Positions 34,634 to 41,974 of a stretch of DNA of 64,000 nucleotides are shown here, one piece after another. Source of the stretch: Arthrobacter sp. FB24 (lineage in GTDB: Bacteria > Actinomycetota > Actinomycetes > Actinomycetales > Micrococcaceae); the NCBI RefSeq assembly GCF_000196235.1, contig NC_008541.1:992001-1056000 (forward strand). The letters run 5' to 3'. The notes beneath the pieces were generated by a model, which was given only the letters and a program-made list of their open reading frames with translations, did not search any database and was not told where the DNA came from. How positions within the stretch are numbered: position 1 is the first letter of the stretch; the number at the start of each line of letters is the position of its first letter. Both the position numbers and the translations under genes were made by a program.

Positions 34634-35470
34634 TTACTTTCCTTGGTACGCGCGGAGGATGGTGGCAAGATCGGTCTGCTTTTCCACCGAGGTCAGTAGC
34701 CATTGCATGGCGGGAGCCTGCCAAAAGCTGATGTTCCAGGTACGGGCGACCATCACGTGGAAGAGGGTGGTGCAGCATGGGACCAGGATCCGCCATCTTC
34801 CGGGAAGAACGAGGGCGAGGGGCAGGGCGAGCAATTCGAGGAAGGGAATTGCCCGGGTAATGACTCGAACGGGCCGGGCAAATCTCTCTTGGGCAAATGG
34901 GTGGCCGTCAGATGCCCCTAAATGGGAGTGGTAGATGTGATTCGCATCGCCGCGCCGGACCCAGGCGTCGAAGCCGTGGACCAGTTTGGACAGGCCAGCC
35001 TGGGTGTAGGGCAAATACAGAGCCACACGTGACACTGAGAGCGGCAAGTTGGCGAGCCGCGGGTCGGTCGTTGCGGAGTGGGGCCACTGGCCTACGGCAA
35101 GGACCGCCTCGATAAACGTGTCATAGGGCCACCGTCCCGGAAGCGACCGGGCATCCGCGGCACGAGTTCCAAGAAAGACCCCCAGGGCTGCCCGCCGGAG
35201 CCAGGAAGAGTGCTTTGAATCGGGACTCTTGCATAGCTCGCTCGCTGCTGCTGCCAGGAGCAAGCCGGCCGCTATTCGTTCAGCCCCCGGGACGTAGCGG
35301 GAAGTGGAATCACGGTCCGAATTCTCGGCCGGAGGATCGAGGGCAGCTTTGTAGTCCTGCATAGCAGCCGGGCCTGGTCGTAACGTAACTGCCACTGCAG
35401 CGACGATCCACAATGCGGCAGTGCGTGCCTGCCGCAAACTTGCTGGCTTACTGCGCATCTGATGGAACAT
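34634..35470 (-). CDS. HTTM-like (vitamin K carboxylase-related) membrane protein
   Basis: Membrane protein of 278 residues. The segment YLPYTQAGLSKLVHGFDAWVRRGD followed by helices ending in LFHVMVARTWNISFW is the pattern of HTTM-domain proteins, distant relatives of vitamin K-dependent gamma-carboxylase. About six hydrophobic helices are seen. It starts inside the preceding 160-residue gene (23-base overlap) and its stop is followed after one base by the MFS start, so translation is coupled. In this operon it could modify the peptide or nucleotide, or give immunity; that is a guess. HTTM assignment itself rests on motif memory. Confidence 0.65.
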   Translation of the reverse strand: MFHQMRSKPASLRQARTAALWIVAAVAVTLRPGPAAMQDYKAALDPPAENSDRDSTSRYVPGAERIAAGLLLAAAASELCKSPDSKHSSWLRRAALGVFLGTRAADARSLPGRWPYDTFIEAVLAVGQWPHSATTDPRLANLPLSVSRVALYLPYTQAGLSKLVHGFDAWVRRGDANHIYHSHLGASDGHPFAQERFARPVRVITRAIPFLELLALPLALVLPGRWRILVPCCTTLFHVMVARTWNISFWQAPAMQWLLTSVEKQTDLATILRAYQGK

Positions 35471-35930
35471 AGGTATACACGACTTCCCTTTCTTCGGGCA
35501 TTCCCCGCACAGTGGTCTCCACCCAGATTTCCATCCTGGCTAGGGGAACGTTGGGAAGATTTGCGGGGGCTCTAACCTCGTCAAATGGCCTCCACCGATC
35601 GCTGCGCAGTCTGCGGAGAATCCTTTGGCACAGGACTTGTTTCGGATGGTCCCCGTCACCCATGAAAACGTCTGCGAACACTGCCCCGGCCCGGAAGAAC
35701 TGGGTCGGAATGCAGTTTGCGGGCCCGCAGGCCACTACCGTTCCGTCTGACAGGTGGAATTCGACGGCGAAACGGGAGAGTCGGTCGCCGAACTTCGCAT
35801 TGAACATGTTGTTTGATGCGATGGGCCAGAAGTTCCTGTTGGCAACGGTCGACGCCAGTGATGCGACGGTAAACGCCCCGGCCAGTGCCACCAGTGCCTT
35901 GCCGCTGTTGACGTCAGGTGCACGCAGCAC
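35448..35930 (-). CDS. Small membrane protein of the microcin C-like operon
   Basis: Unrecognised protein of 160 residues with one N-terminal membrane helix (KALVALAGAFTVASLASTVANRNFW) followed by a soluble domain (MFNAKFGDRLSRFAVEFHLSDGTVVACGPANCIPTQFFRAGAVFADVF, MEIWVETTVRGMPEEREVVYTYVP). Such WPxxxMF-type proteins often accompany HTTM proteins, as here. Start GTG lies inside the end of the mccB-like gene (17-base overlap), with CAGGAA 8 bases upstream. Its 3' end overlaps the HTTM gene. Role unknown; probably works together with the HTTM protein. Confidence 0.7.
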   Translation of the reverse strand: MLRAPDVNSGKALVALAGAFTVASLASTVANRNFWPIASNNMFNAKFGDRLSRFAVEFHLSDGTVVACGPANCIPTQFFRAGAVFADVFMGDGDHPKQVLCQRILRRLRSDRWRPFDEVRAPANLPNVPLARMEIWVETTVRGMPEEREVVYTYVPSDAQ

Positions 35931-36951
35931 AGTGGATGTTCCTGGCGAAGTCTTCAAATTCCGAGGACAGCTCCAGTGAGTCAAAGACCAGTCGCCGACC
36001 ATCAAGCTGCGTCGAGCCGGTGAGCAGATAGCGGAACACTTCCATGGCGGCAATGGACGCCACGATGGAGTTAAGGGGGCCGAAGCTGGGCGCCTGGTAG
36101 GCCGAGTTGAAATTTGTCGTAGTGAGGGATGCCGTGGAGTTCGTCCGCCCGTCGTTATCTGTTGCCGCGCACAGCAGGCATGGCGTTTCACCCGGCCTGA
36201 CGACCGGCCCCACCACTCCACGCGTGTCCTGGTATCCGGCGCAGGTAAACGGAGTTCCGGAGATAATGGACGCTTCGTTGGACCACTCGAGCACTTCCTG
36301 GGGAGTATCGGCGGAAACAACCACGAAGTCTGAATCGTGAAAGATTGGCAGGAGGTCGTCAACGCCTGAGATCATTGACGGGACTTCGATGGTGTTGATG
36401 CCGGGAGCTCGAAGCGAAAGATTCTTTGCGGCCGCTTCGATCTTCGATTTGCCGACGTCTTGGGCAGTGAAGAGATACTGCCGGGTGAGGTTGCTTTCCT
36501 CGACGGAATCTCCGTCCACCAGCACGATGGAACCGACCCCTGCCGTCGCGAGCTGCATGGCCACGTTGGTTCCGATGCCGCCGACGCCGATGAGCGCTAC
36601 CGTTCGTGCGCGGAGCAAGTCACTGGCTCCCGGTCCTGTGCCGTGAGCAAGCGCGAAGTACAGATCATGGCGGCTGTATTGCCCTGAAAGGTCGATCCTG
36701 TAGGGCACCAAAATCTCGGCGTCGATGAGTTCCTCAACGATTTGCCCGGAGCTTTCGCCAAGCAGTAGTTGGGCCTCGTTGCCCAGTTCATCGAGTGTCC
36801 GCGGTTGCGATGCAAATCCAAGCAATTCCGCCAGCCCGTCTGGTGCGTCTTCAATTTCGATTGCATTGGGTGGCGCCAATCCGATGTGCACGGAGGTGTC
36901 TGTTGTGACGACGGGAAGCGACTGCTTGAGGGAGTAGGTCGTGGCTGCCAA
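35914..36951 (-). CDS. mccB: MccB-like peptide adenylyltransferase (ThiF/E1 family)
   Basis: E1-like enzyme of 345 residues that should join a nucleotide to the C-terminal Asn of a ribosomal peptide. Residues 1-95 fit a peptide-binding RRE domain. The adenylation domain has LIGVGGIGTNVA (122-127), VDGDSVEESNLTRQYLF, DVGKSKIEAA, FVVVSADTP, PFTCAGYQDTRGVVGPVVRPGETPCLLC, FGPLNSIVASIAAMEVFRYL and a terminal CAAC. These match E. coli MccB block by block, including NLTRQ-x-LF-x-x-x-DVGK and the two zinc CxxC pairs, and the length (about 350) fits. Start TTG at 36951 has GGAGG 6 bases upstream; a GTG inside the hairpin (36999) is unlikely. Preceded by the mccA-like gene and hairpin. Confidence 0.88.
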   Translation of the reverse strand: MAATTYSLKQSLPVVTTDTSVHIGLAPPNAIEIEDAPDGLAELLGFASQPRTLDELGNEAQLLLGESSGQIVEELIDAEILVPYRIDLSGQYSRHDLYFALAHGTGPGASDLLRARTVALIGVGGIGTNVAMQLATAGVGSIVLVDGDSVEESNLTRQYLFTAQDVGKSKIEAAAKNLSLRAPGINTIEVPSMISGVDDLLPIFHDSDFVVVSADTPQEVLEWSNEASIISGTPFTCAGYQDTRGVVGPVVRPGETPCLLCAATDNDGRTNSTASLTTTNFNSAYQAPSFGPLNSIVASIAAMEVFRYLLTGSTQLDGRRLVFDSLELSSEFEDFARNIHCAACT

Positions 36952-36969
36952 TTCTTGCCTCCAATTAGG

Positions 36970-37000
36970 AGTGGGGACCACGCAATGCGTGGTCCCCACT
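36970..37000 (-). terminator. Intergenic hairpin between mccA- and mccB-like genes
   Basis: On the minus strand AGTGGGGACCACGC, loop ATT, GCGTGGTCCCCACT: a perfect 14-bp stem 13 bases after the peptide stop and just before the mccB ribosome site. No T run follows in the operon direction, so it may be a partial terminator or RNA-stabilising element that keeps peptide mRNA more abundant than enzyme mRNA. A T run on the other side would make it a terminator for plus-strand transcripts. Confidence 0.75.
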
Positions 37001-37013
37001 AATTTTTATTTGT

Positions 37014-37073
37014 TCAGTTGAACACGAAGTTCAGCTTGGAACGGCGCTTGGTCAGTCGCTTGAGCTTCAGCAC
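37014..37073 (-). CDS. mccA: MccA-like precursor peptide, 19 residues
   Basis: Tiny gene encoding MLKLKRLTKRRSKLNFVFN, starting at GTG with AAGAGGAGT 7-8 bases upstream. The peptide is strongly basic (seven Lys/Arg) and ends in Asn, the residue to which MccB enzymes attach the nucleotide. It begins MLK and has the length I recall for the Bacillus amyloliquefaciens precursor. It is followed by a hairpin and the mccB-like gene, the arrangement of microcin C operons. A basic peptide would suit uptake by target cells. An in-frame GTG three codons earlier overlaps the ribosome site and is less likely. Too short for routine gene finders. Confidence 0.82.
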   Translation of the reverse strand: MLKLKRLTKRRSKLNFVFN

Positions 37074-37115
37074 GTGGATCACTCCTCTTGGTTTATCAAT
37101 TTGTTGGACGGATTG

Positions 37116-37145
37116 AATCTACGACATCTGTCACAAGCTTGACAA
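37116..37145 (-). promoter_or_regulatory. Promoter of the microcin C-like operon
   Basis: Minus-strand TTGTCA (37140-37145) and TAGATT (37116-37121), 18 bases apart, lie about 45 bases before the peptide start. The inverted repeat TGTCACAAGCTTGACA (37129-37144, arms TGTCA/TGACA) overlaps the -35 box and may be an operator. Confidence 0.5.
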
Positions 37146-37199
37146 GTCTGTTGACTAGAAATTCTTTGGACGCCGATTCGTGTTACAAAAGTAGGTTGG

Positions 37200-37751
37200 A
37201 TGGCGTATAGAGTCGTGTGCATGTTAGAACTTGTTGTCCCGGATGCATCCTTCTACCCGTCGTTTGCCGAGTCTCACCGCGAGTGGGACGGCGCCCACCA
37301 GGACGGTGCCGGCCTGTTGCCAGACGACGATGTCACCAGCCCGGAGGGGTTCGCTGACTGGGTCCGAAGACTCTCGCGTGCTGAACGGGCTGCCGAGGCG
37401 GGCGGCATTGTTCCTTGCACCTATCGCTGGATCGCGGAGGGCTCACGGTATGTGGGGGCAATTGCCTTCCGCCACTACCTCACGCCGGCCCTCCTGAACT
37501 CGGGCGGGCATATCGGATACGGGGTCCGGCCGTCAGACCGTGGGCGGGGGGCGGCGTCGTGGGCCCTGCAGGAAGTGTGTGCCCGTTTGGCTGCGCAGGA
37601 AGAGCCTGACCGCGTTCTCCTGACCTGCGATGATGCAAATGCAGCGTCAGCCAGGACTATCGAGCGTTGCGGGGGCCTGCTCGAGGACGTGAGGGTGGGC
37701 GGGAACGGGCGGCCATTTAGGCGCTACTGGATTGATGTGGCGCGGTCCTAA
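37200..37751 (+). CDS. GNAT acetyltransferase divergent from the microcin C-like operon
   Basis: Acetyltransferase of 183 residues of the COG3981 type: YRWIAEGSRYVGAIAFRHYLTPALLNSGGHIGYGVRPSDRGRGAASWALQEV carries the acetyl-CoA loop (R-G-R-G-A), and VLLTCDDANAASARTIERCGGLLED is the family C-terminal motif. This group is common and mostly uncharacterised. It starts 126 bases from the mccA-like gene in the opposite direction. MccE in E. coli detoxifies processed microcin C by acetylation through a GNAT domain, so an immunity role is possible, but the sequence gives no specific support. ATG 37200 or 37221 may be the start. Confidence 0.85.
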   Translation: MAYRVVCMLELVVPDASFYPSFAESHREWDGAHQDGAGLLPDDDVTSPEGFADWVRRLSRAERAAEAGGIVPCTYRWIAEGSRYVGAIAFRHYLTPALLNSGGHIGYGVRPSDRGRGAASWALQEVCARLAAQEEPDRVLLTCDDANAASARTIERCGGLLEDVRVGGNGRPFRRYWIDVARS

Positions 37752-37778
37752 GCCATACCGGGCTGGTGCGATTCCCAG

Positions 37779-39455
37779 CTAGAGCAGCCGCGCCAGGGAG
37801 AGCCCCACGGTCCTGCCGGTGAAGAGGCAGCCGCCCAGGAACGTGCCTTCCAGTGCGTTGTAGCCGTGGGCCCCGCCGCCGCCGAACCCCGCTGCCTCGC
37901 CTGCAGCGTAGAGGCCGGGGATGCGCGCGCCGTCCTGCGACAAAGCCTGACCAGTAAGGTCCGTCTGGATGCCGCCCAGGGTTTTGCGGGTCAAAACATG
38001 GAGCCTCACGGCAATCAACGGGCCCGCGCTAGGGTCCAGGATCCGGTGCGGTTTGACCGTGCGGAACAGCCTGTCGCCCAGGAAGCGGCGGCTGTTGCGG
38101 ATGCCCAGGATCTGAGTGTCCTTGGAATAGGGGTTGCGGATCTCAGCGTCCCGTTCCTCAATCTGCCGGCGCAACCCGGAGTAGTCCAGCAACGGCTCCG
38201 AGGTGAGGCCGTTCATCCCGTGGACCAGATCCTCCAGGCTGTCCGCCACCACAAAGTCGGCGCCGTGCTCTTTGAATGCCTCGATGGGGGCTGCGGCGCC
38301 GCGGCCCAAACGCGAGCGAAGCAACATCTTCAGGTCCCGGTTGGTGATGTCCGGGTTCTGCTCGGAGCCGGAGAGGGCGAACTCCTTTTCGATAATTCGT
38401 TGGTTCAGGATGAACCAGGAGTGGCTGTACTGCTGGATATCTGGTGTGGTCCTCAGCAGTCGCAGGGTTCCCAGGGTGTCGTAACCGGGCAGCCCGGGGG
38501 AGGGAAGCCGCCGGCCCAGCGCGTCGAACCACAGGGACGACGGCCCGGGCAGGATCCGGATGGCATGGTCCGGCCAGACGGGGTTCCAGTTCTGGATGCC
38601 CTCGGTGTAGTGCCACATGCGGTCACGGTTCACCAGCCGGACGCCTGCCTGGTCGGCGATGTCCAGCATCCGCCCGTCAACGTGCCGGGGTACCCCGGTG
38701 ATCATCTTCGCGGGCGGCGTCCCCAGCTGCTGGGGCCACCACCGGCGCACCAGCTTGTGGTCGCCGCCGATCCCGCCACTCGCGATCACCACGGCCTGCG
38801 CACGCAGCTCAAACTCCCCAGCAGCGGTCCGGTTCGAGGCAACGCCGCGCGGCGAAGCGTCGGGTGCCAGCACGGTGCCGCGCACCCCGGTGACCGTGCC
38901 GCCGTCGAACGTTAACCCGTCCACCCGGTGCCGGAAGTGGAACGTCACCCGTCCCGTTCCGGAAGCCTCCCGGGCCAGCCGCGCAAAGGGTTCGGAGACC
39001 CCGGTGCCCGTTCCCCACGGGACATGGAAGCGGGGGACGGAGTTGCCGTGGCCGCCGGCGCGGCCGTCGCCGCGTTCGGCCCAGCCCACCAGAGGGGTAA
39101 ACGTGATGCCGTGCTCCTGCAGCCAGGAGCGTTTCTCCCCGGCGGCGAACTCGGCGTACGCGCGGCCCCACTGCTGCGCCCACTCGTCCTCCGGAAGTGG
39201 GCCGCCCAGCCGGTCCCACTGGGCCGAGCCCTGCCAGTCCTGCCATGCCAGCTCGAAGGAATCCTTCACGCCCAGGCGTCGCTGCATGGGGGTGTCCACC
39301 AGGAACAGCCCGCCGAGGGACCAGAAGGCCTGGCCGCCGAGGTTGGCTGCGTTCTCCTGGTCCAGGATCGCCACCCGCTTGCCGGCCCGAACCAGCTCAT
39401 TGCTGGCCACCAGCCCGGCCAGCCCGCCGCCGATGATGATGACATCCGCGTCCAT
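37779..39455 (-). CDS. FAD-binding dehydrogenase (KstD-like)
   Basis: Flavoprotein of 558 residues, related to fumarate reductase / 3-ketosteroid dehydrogenase flavoproteins. The Rossmann motif is at the start (DVIIIGGGLAGLVASNELVRAGKRVAILDQE), ASGGIGGDHKLV is the mid-protein family motif, and the end has RIPGLYAAGEAAGFGGGGAHGYNALEGTFLGGCLFTGRTVG. The subgroup is annotated FAD-binding dehydrogenase with unknown substrate; it lacks a covalent-flavin or haem domain. Single gene on the minus strand. Two short fragments of a relative of this gene lie about 2.5 kb away at 41742-41811. Confidence 0.92.
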   Translation of the reverse strand: MDADVIIIGGGLAGLVASNELVRAGKRVAILDQENAANLGGQAFWSLGGLFLVDTPMQRRLGVKDSFELAWQDWQGSAQWDRLGGPLPEDEWAQQWGRAYAEFAAGEKRSWLQEHGITFTPLVGWAERGDGRAGGHGNSVPRFHVPWGTGTGVSEPFARLAREASGTGRVTFHFRHRVDGLTFDGGTVTGVRGTVLAPDASPRGVASNRTAAGEFELRAQAVVIASGGIGGDHKLVRRWWPQQLGTPPAKMITGVPRHVDGRMLDIADQAGVRLVNRDRMWHYTEGIQNWNPVWPDHAIRILPGPSSLWFDALGRRLPSPGLPGYDTLGTLRLLRTTPDIQQYSHSWFILNQRIIEKEFALSGSEQNPDITNRDLKMLLRSRLGRGAAAPIEAFKEHGADFVVADSLEDLVHGMNGLTSEPLLDYSGLRRQIEERDAEIRNPYSKDTQILGIRNSRRFLGDRLFRTVKPHRILDPSAGPLIAVRLHVLTRKTLGGIQTDLTGQALSQDGARIPGLYAAGEAAGFGGGGAHGYNALEGTFLGGCLFTGRTVGLSLARLL

Positions 39456-39568
39456 CAGAAAACCGCCCTGGTTGAAGGTAAGTGAGAGTTCAGCATCAAC
39501 CTACAGGAGCAGGCTTCGTCAGGCGGTAGCAACGACGGCGGGAGGCGGCTGATCGGGAGCTTGCACGA

Positions 39569-39883
39569 CTAATAGGGCTGCGCAGATGTGGAGAGCATGA
39601 TCGCGGCCGTCGCCACCGTCACCGCCAGGGCGGCGAGGGTGGTTGCCCATGTCAGTACGGAGCGTTCGCCGTAGTGGATAAGGCTGACCAGTCCGAGTGC
39701 CGTTGCCGCCGCTGCGGGCGCTATGCACGCCTGGCCGAGGGCCATCCAGACCCAGATGCCGGATGGATCTGCCGTCACCGGCAGGAGGACGATCCAGGCC
39801 GCAAGTGTCGCCAGGGCGGTGAGGCCGGCGAAGAGCAGGCTCCACCGCCCGGAGGCCGAGCGGGGTGTGACTGCGAGGTGCAT
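39569..39883 (-). CDS. Small membrane protein, three helices
   Basis: Unrecognised hydrophobic protein of 104 residues with three predicted helices (about 15-37, 43-68, 76-98). It follows the 218-residue membrane protein gene by 9 bases and so is probably cotranscribed. The C-terminal helix region LIHYGERSVLTWATTLAALAVTVATA resembles in style the end of the partner (VSYQDRSVLTVIALVAGPGQLAFF), hinting at relatedness. Confidence 0.7.
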   Translation of the reverse strand: MHLAVTPRSASGRWSLLFAGLTALATLAAWIVLLPVTADPSGIWVWMALGQACIAPAAAATALGLVSLIHYGERSVLTWATTLAALAVTVATAAIMLSTSAQPY

Positions 39884-39892
39884 GTCGTCCGC

Positions 39893-40549
39893 CTAGGGGT
39901 GGGGTGTGAACGTGCTGATCAGGACGGCGAGATCGAAGAAGGCCAGCTGCCCCGGTCCGGCCACCAAAGCGATCACCGTGAGCACCGACCGGTCTTGGTA
40001 ACTGACGATTGCCGCCAGCGCAAGGGCTGGGCCGGCCATCACCGTCGCCGGAGTCAGGACGGCCCACGGGCTGAACCCAAGGATCAAGAAGCTTGCCAGG
40101 AACGCGGCGGCCCACCATCCTGCGGGGGTTGTGGGCAGGAAGCGGATACGTGCTCCGGCGGCGCGGAAAGCCGCGAGGGTGCCGAGCACTGCCGCGGTGA
40201 TGGCGGCGACGGTGCCGGCGGACAAGAACATCTCGGGGTTCCTGTCTGTCGGCAGGGCCGCCAGCCCCAGTGCCAGCAGGGCGGCCGTGAGCGCCGCGAG
40301 GGCCCAATAGCCGAGCCGGGTGCGGACAACCCGGTGCCCCCGTGCCTGGGATGCGATCGCGGCGGCAGCGCTAAGTGTGAATCCGGCGACGACAGCTGCC
40401 GACCATACCCCCAACGAGGCAGGAGGAGGCCCGGCGGGGAGCAGGGCGACGGTGAGGGCTGCAATGAAGAGCCCCACGGCCGTTCGGGTGAGCCAGGCAA
40501 CCGGGACGGCGGGCCGGGCAGTGACGGAAGGCTGGATCGGAACTGCCAT
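39893..40549 (-). CDS. Multi-helix membrane protein
   Basis: Unrecognised integral membrane protein of 218 residues with about six helices and no long loops. No catalytic or binding motif is visible. It heads a two-gene unit with the 104-residue membrane protein. The 255 bases upstream (40550-40804), before the potassium channel gene, hold no gene that I can support. Confidence 0.7.
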   Translation of the reverse strand: MAVPIQPSVTARPAVPVAWLTRTAVGLFIAALTVALLPAGPPPASLGVWSAAVVAGFTLSAAAAIASQARGHRVVRTRLGYWALAALTAALLALGLAALPTDRNPEMFLSAGTVAAITAAVLGTLAAFRAAGARIRFLPTTPAGWWAAAFLASFLILGFSPWAVLTPATVMAGPALALAAIVSYQDRSVLTVIALVAGPGQLAFFDLAVLISTFTPHP

Positions 40550-40804
40550 TCGAGGCTCCTGACGCTTTGGCAGGTTCGCCTGTGCGACGGCGAATATGGG
40601 GGGTAACAGCGGTTGTGTGGCGTCCTGGTTTCAGTGCGGCCGGCTCTTGCTCGTTCTGGAGCACGCGCGCCCGTACCTCAGAGGATGGCCTTACGGCTCG
40701 GCCGGAACTAGGGCTCAAAGTCCCGTACCAGCCGGCGCTTTCTCAACGAGGGCTTGGCTCACGGGTTTTAGGGACGGATCCACGGCGCGGCAGGTGCCGT
40801 GTGG

Positions 40805-41698
40805 CTAGTTTGGGTCCGGGTTCCCCGGCCGCCGGTGCCGGTGATGCAGCTCGTAGCTGTCGAACACATCGGCGGAGGTGGTTCCTGCGTGGCCGAATTT
40901 GCCTCGGAGGACGTCTGCCAGTCCGTCGAGCGCCGCGTGGAGCATGCGGCCGGCGAACTGGAGTTCAGGGCTCTCGCTGAGCTGGGCCTGGGATGCCAGC
41001 TGCTGGGCGTAGGCCACCGTGGCGGGCAGTGAGCCGCGCTGCTCAATTTCACGGAAGTAGTAGGTCTCATGGAAGGCAAGCAGGTCTATGCTCACCGAAG
41101 CCACGTTTCCGGCCATTGCCTCCAACAGTCCGGCAGCGTGACCGGGGTCCAGCGCCAGGACACCTGCCGGACCTGCAGCCTCCCGGAACAGGGTCAGCTG
41201 GTGGGCAAGGGCGCGCCGGCGGTTCAGGGCGGGGAACGTCTGCAGGATCCAGGTGACCGTTGCTGTCAGCAAGCCGAAACCGGTGACGGCCTGGAGTGCA
41301 ACAACCAGCCTGAGCACCGGATGTGCTGCCACGATGTCGCCGAACCCAACGGTGGAAAGAGTGACCAGGGAGATGTAGAGGGCTTCGGCGAAGTCGGCCC
41401 GCAGCGGAACCCCGGCTCCGTAAATAAAACCGTCCGTCAGGTGGGGCAGGTAGAGCAGGGCCCAGCCGATGGCCGCCAGGCCTGCCCACGCGCCGATGAC
41501 AGCCGCCATCGCCAGGGGCGCCGCGATGAATGAGCCCCGGCCCCGGAGTTTTCTGGACACCAGCCAGAACCCGCGCATGATCGCCCGGCCCAGGGGACCG
41601 GAACCGTGCGGGTACAGGAGTGTGCGAAAGACGTCGACGAGCATCAGCAGAACCAGCCCCGCGCCCAAAACTGTCCAGAGCGTGTCCTCGAAGTCCAT
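40805..41698 (-). CDS. Two-pore-helix potassium channel family protein
   Basis: Ion channel of 297 residues. Membrane helices near residues 8-28 and 60-85 precede a pore loop with the selectivity filter TLSTVGFGDI (TVGFG at 116-120), then a further helix (LRLVVALQAVTGFGLLTATVTWILQTF). The C-terminal 150 residues are helical and soluble (AGLLEAMAGNVASVSIDLLAFHETYYFREIEQR), without an RCK domain. Potassium selectivity follows from the filter. The ATG is the first codon of a natural N-terminal helix. Confidence 0.9.
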   Translation of the reverse strand: MDFEDTLWTVLGAGLVLLMLVDVFRTLLYPHGSGPLGRAIMRGFWLVSRKLRGRGSFIAAPLAMAAVIGAWAGLAAIGWALLYLPHLTDGFIYGAGVPLRADFAEALYISLVTLSTVGFGDIVAAHPVLRLVVALQAVTGFGLLTATVTWILQTFPALNRRRALAHQLTLFREAAGPAGVLALDPGHAAGLLEAMAGNVASVSIDLLAFHETYYFREIEQRGSLPATVAYAQQLASQAQLSESPELQFAGRMLHAALDGLADVLRGKFGHAGTTSADVFDSYELHHRHRRPGNPDPN

Positions 41699-41741
41699 GC
41701 CTCATCTTAGAGGCGGGTGCTTCCTGGGGAGCAGTCGCACC

Positions 41742-41811
41742 GCAGCTCGAACTCCTCAACAGTGTCCCGGTTCGAGGCAACGCCGCGCTCCTGCAGCCAG
41801 GAGCGTTTCTT
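41742..41811 (-). pseudogene. Fused scraps of an FAD-dehydrogenase gene
   Basis: Bases 41742-41787 resemble 38803-38849 of the FAD-binding dehydrogenase gene with a few differences (the GGTTCGAGGCAACGCCGCGC block is identical). Directly joined, 41788-41811 is nearly the same as 39114-39137 (CTCCTGCAGCCAGGAGCGTT). In the intact gene the two blocks are about 265 bases apart. This looks like a remnant of a second, largely deleted copy. Confidence 0.6.
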
Positions 41812-41974
41812 CAACGTACAGGACCGTTCGTCGTAAAGTCCCTACCGCTTGGCGCGCTAATAGTACGTTTACTGATGATCTGGGCACATGATGGCTGGAG
41901 GCAACGGGCAGTGGGGGGTCTTTGCCTCTGGATCGATCCGACATCGACGTCTTCGACACGCAAGGGAAGCAAAC

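Noticed and set aside
35448..36362. Minus-strand frame of 304 codons including the small operon membrane protein
   Set aside because: The first 144 codons are a shadow of the mccB-like gene; only the part from GTG 35930 onward has coding character.
36952..36999. Longer N-terminus for the mccB-like protein starting inside the hairpin
   Set aside because: The GTG lies in the hairpin stem and has no ribosome site, whereas TTG 36951 has GGAGG at proper spacing and gives the family length.
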